Of a stretch of DNA of 64,000 bases, positions 62,166 to 64,000 are shown piece after piece. The notes beneath the pieces are model-generated. The model saw nothing but the letters and a program-made list of their open reading frames with translations. It had not been told where the DNA came from and made no database searches. This DNA comes from Streptomyces sp. TBY4. GTDB lineage: Bacteria; Actinomycetota; Actinomycetes; Streptomycetales; Streptomycetaceae. Every line of letters begins with the position of its first letter. Positions within the stretch are counted from its first letter, which is position 1. Where the stretch lies: the NCBI RefSeq assembly GCF_024213195.1, contig NZ_JANAVF010000006.1:372001-436000 (forward strand), in the 5' to 3' direction. A program made the position numbers and the translations under genes.

Positions 62166-63155
62166 ATGACCACACGAGCGGTTCGACAGAGTGACACGGC
62201 GTACGACACGAAGCCGTCGGCCCCCGCGCTGGGGACCGGGCACAAGATCCTGCGGGCAGTGGCCCTGGCCTCCGCCGTCCCGTACCTGGCGATGAAGGCC
62301 GCCTGGCTGGGCGGGAGCCGGATCGGCATACCGGATGGCAGCGTGCTCCTGGAGCACGGGCTGTTCTTCGCCGTGGCGAACGCGGTCACGCTGGTCATGG
62401 ACGCCACCGTGATCCTGCTCGTGCTGGTGCTCACCCGCCCGTGGGGCATGCGGGTGCCGTCGTGGCCGCTGGTCGTCCCGGCCTTCGTCGCGACCGGGCT
62501 GCTGATCCCGATTTTCACTGGGTTCCCGGGCCAGATCGCCGTCAAGGCGCTGGGCATGGGGGCGGACGAGGCGGCTCAGGCGGCTCAGGAGCCCTTCCTC
62601 GACCCGTGGGTGTTCAACATCGTCTACATCGGCTTCATGCTTCAAGGACTCGCTCTGGCCGGGCTGTTCGTGCCCTATGCGCGGGAGCGCTGGGGCACGC
62701 TCTGGCAGGGCGTGCTGGGGAAGGGGCTCCCGTCGTCCACGGGGGTGGTGGCGGGAGCCTCGGCGGTACTGGGCCTGGCCGTGGCCGCGGTGCAGCTGTA
62801 CTGGGCGTTCGGAGGCACGGCCGGGCTGAGCGCGAATCAGATCGCGGTGTACTCCGCGGAGACGGGCGTGGTCAACGCGGTCCACGCGATGTGCGCCCTC
62901 GTGGCCGTCGCCGGGGTGCTGCTGCTGGCCAGGGGCGGGCAGCGGGCGGCGCGTTGGCCGCTGGTCCTCGCGTGGACCGGGTCGGCGGCGGCGCTGAGCT
63001 GGGGCGCGTGGCTGCTGATCGCCGTGCTGGGCCCGGACCCCGATGGCGAACAGCCTTCCGCGATACTCCACTTGGCCTACGCTGGCCAGATGATCACCGG
63101 AATACTCGGCGCCGTCGTCCTCACCCGGTTCCTCGCCTCCCGCCGCACGGTGTGA
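62166..63155 (+). CDS. Polytopic membrane protein coupled to a histidine kinase
   Basis: A 329-aa protein with about eight membrane helices after a 25-residue polar N-terminus (e.g. AVANAVTLVMDATVILLVLV, VPAFVATGLLIPIFTGFPGQ, VLGLAVAAVQLYWAFG, GVVNAVHAMCALVAVAGVLL). I do not recognise a transporter or enzyme family. Its stop overlaps the start of the sensor kinase gene (GTGA), so it is likely translated with it, and it could be an accessory sensor or the kinase's signal-receiving partner. Confidence 0.75.
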   Translation: MTTRAVRQSDTAYDTKPSAPALGTGHKILRAVALASAVPYLAMKAAWLGGSRIGIPDGSVLLEHGLFFAVANAVTLVMDATVILLVLVLTRPWGMRVPSWPLVVPAFVATGLLIPIFTGFPGQIAVKALGMGADEAAQAAQEPFLDPWVFNIVYIGFMLQGLALAGLFVPYARERWGTLWQGVLGKGLPSSTGVVAGASAVLGLAVAAVQLYWAFGGTAGLSANQIAVYSAETGVVNAVHAMCALVAVAGVLLLARGGQRAARWPLVLAWTGSAAALSWGAWLLIAVLGPDPDGEQPSAILHLAYAGQMITGILGAVVLTRFLASRRTV

Positions 63156-64000
63156 CGCGGGTGGGGCCGACGGCGAGGGGGAGGGCCGGCCCGAGCCGGC
63201 TGCTGGGGGCGCGGGCCCGGCTGCGGTGGGTGCACCTGATACTCGGCGGGGCCCTGCTGATGCCGTACTTCCTGCTCACGCAGGTGGTGGTCGGAGCCCT
63301 CGGTGGCGGGAGCGACGCACGTACCTCGCTGCTGCTCAACTTCGCCGCCTATGCCCTGGCCCTGCCGATCGTCGCCGTGAGCGGACTGTTCGGACTGGTC
63401 CGGCCGATGTCGGTGGCCGCGGTGCGGGCCATGTGCGCGGTGCCGGGAGAGGGGCTGGCCGAAGGGCCGGCCCGGAGCTGGGCGGCCCGGGGGCGGGCCT
63501 CGGTCTGGTGGACCCTGCACCTGGGGGTCGGCGCCCTGGTCAGCGGGATGAGCCTGGCGGTACCGCCCATGGCGGTGGTGCTGCTCGCCCTGCCGTTCGT
63601 GGGCGCGCTGCGGAAGCTGCCGGTCGGGCTCGGCCCGGTCGACGCACAGGCCCAGCCGTACCTGGCCCCCCTGCTCGGGATCGGGCTGCTGGCCGGGCTC
63701 GTCCTGTGCGCCGCGGCGGCGGGGGCGCTGCTGGCCCGGCTGGCGCCCGTGCTGCTGGGGCCGACGGCGGCGGACCGGCTGGCGGCCGCCGAGGAGCGCG
63801 CGGCGGACCTGGCGGTCCGCAACCGGCTGGCCCGGGAGCTGCACGACGCCGTCGGGCACGCCCTGAGCGCGGTCACCCTCCAGGCGGGCGCCGCCCGCCG
63901 GGTGCTCGACAGCGACCCCGGCTTCGTCCGGGAGGCGCTGGCCGCGATCGAGGAGACCACCCGGCGCACGGTGGGGGAGCTGGACGCCGTGCTCGGCCTG
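63152..64000 (+). CDS. Sensor histidine kinase, partial (C-terminus outside the window)
   Basis: The first 283 codons of a NarL/DesK-type (HisKA_3) sensor kinase. Five to six membrane helices come first (e.g. LILGGALLMPYFLLTQVVVG, FAAYALALPIVAVSGLFGLV), then a coiled linker (ERAADLAVRNRLA) and the phospho-acceptor motif RELHDAVGHALSAVTLQAGA with His231. The ATP-binding HATPase domain is cut off by the window end. A LuxR-type response regulator is expected just downstream. The start is GTG overlapping the upstream stop. Confidence 0.88.
   Translation, partial: MTRVGPTARGRAGPSRLLGARARLRWVHLILGGALLMPYFLLTQVVVGALGGGSDARTSLLLNFAAYALALPIVAVSGLFGLVRPMSVAAVRAMCAVPGEGLAEGPARSWAARGRASVWWTLHLGVGALVSGMSLAVPPMAVVLLALPFVGALRKLPVGLGPVDAQAQPYLAPLLGIGLLAGLVLCAAAAGALLARLAPVLLGPTAADRLAAAEERAADLAVRNRLARELHDAVGHALSAVTLQAGAARRVLDSDPGFVREALAAIEETTRRTVGELDAVLGL

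Overview
This window is chromosomal DNA of a Streptomyces (or a very close relative). It is very GC-rich with strong third-position GC bias. It carries the sporulation regulator gene whiA in a uvrC-rapZ-yvcK-whiA cluster, an rbpA gene, mycothiol-type and opcA genes, many Tat or secreted proteins, and 4-nt ATGA/GTGA stop-start overlaps. I found no tRNA, rRNA, insertion sequence, prophage or CRISPR array. Most of the window looks like conserved core chromosome, with small variable pockets of secreted and regulatory genes.

Layout. 1-3464: partial mycothiol-dependent isomerase-like gene and uvrA. 3516-7700: PfkB kinase, Tat-lipoprotein Rieske protein, an XRE-like regulator divergent from a secreted AvrRpt2-type cysteine protease, and a coupled secreted membrane-anchored protein. 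7751-12884: uvrC-rapZ-yvcK-whiA, each overlapping the next, closed by a strong terminator. 12988-15945: secreted zinc carboxypeptidase. 16154-20260: gap-pgk-tpiA-secG and rbpA. 20340-28730: pgi, converging on a tkt-tal-zwf-opcA-pgl pentose-phosphate operon. 29016-32674: ctaB, a small conserved gene, an amidohydrolase-like gene and ctaA (heme A synthesis). 32709-36540: an ABC exporter, a hypothetical gene and a formate/nitrite-type channel. 36642-43359: sufR-sufB-sufD-Rieske ferredoxin-sufC-sufS-sufU-sufT, a complete iron-sulfur assembly operon.

43457-48190: tandem DUF3616-like secreted paralogs, a membrane protein, and an EmrE-type SMR exporter coupled to a TetR regulator. 48266-51247: an HxlR-peroxiredoxin fusion regulator, dapD, a small membrane protein and a GNAT acetyltransferase. 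51324-56735: secreted nuclease, acidic hypothetical gene, and Tat-secreted PhoX-like phosphatase with a PHO-box-like repeat upstream. 56763-59554: small conserved proteins, a double TerD protein, a DUF6325-like and a SHOCT protein. 59584-62129: a ketoglutarate-semialdehyde-type dehydrogenase divergent from an IclR regulator. 62166-64000: a membrane protein coupled to a sensor histidine kinase cut by the window edge.

Functionally the window links central carbon flow (lower glycolysis, oxidative and non-oxidative pentose phosphate branches), Fe-S cluster supply under SufR control, and heme A supply for cytochrome oxidase. The most distinctive signals are candidate operators: CAAC-N6-GTTG at sufR, an 11-bp-spaced PHO-like box at phoX, a 20-bp palindrome in the dehydrogenase/IclR gap, a doubled operator over the SMR start, and GTTCAC repeats between the XRE regulator and the protease. 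The HxlR-peroxiredoxin fusion and the tandem secreted paralogs also stand out. I did not find a clearly new multi-gene defence or mobile system.
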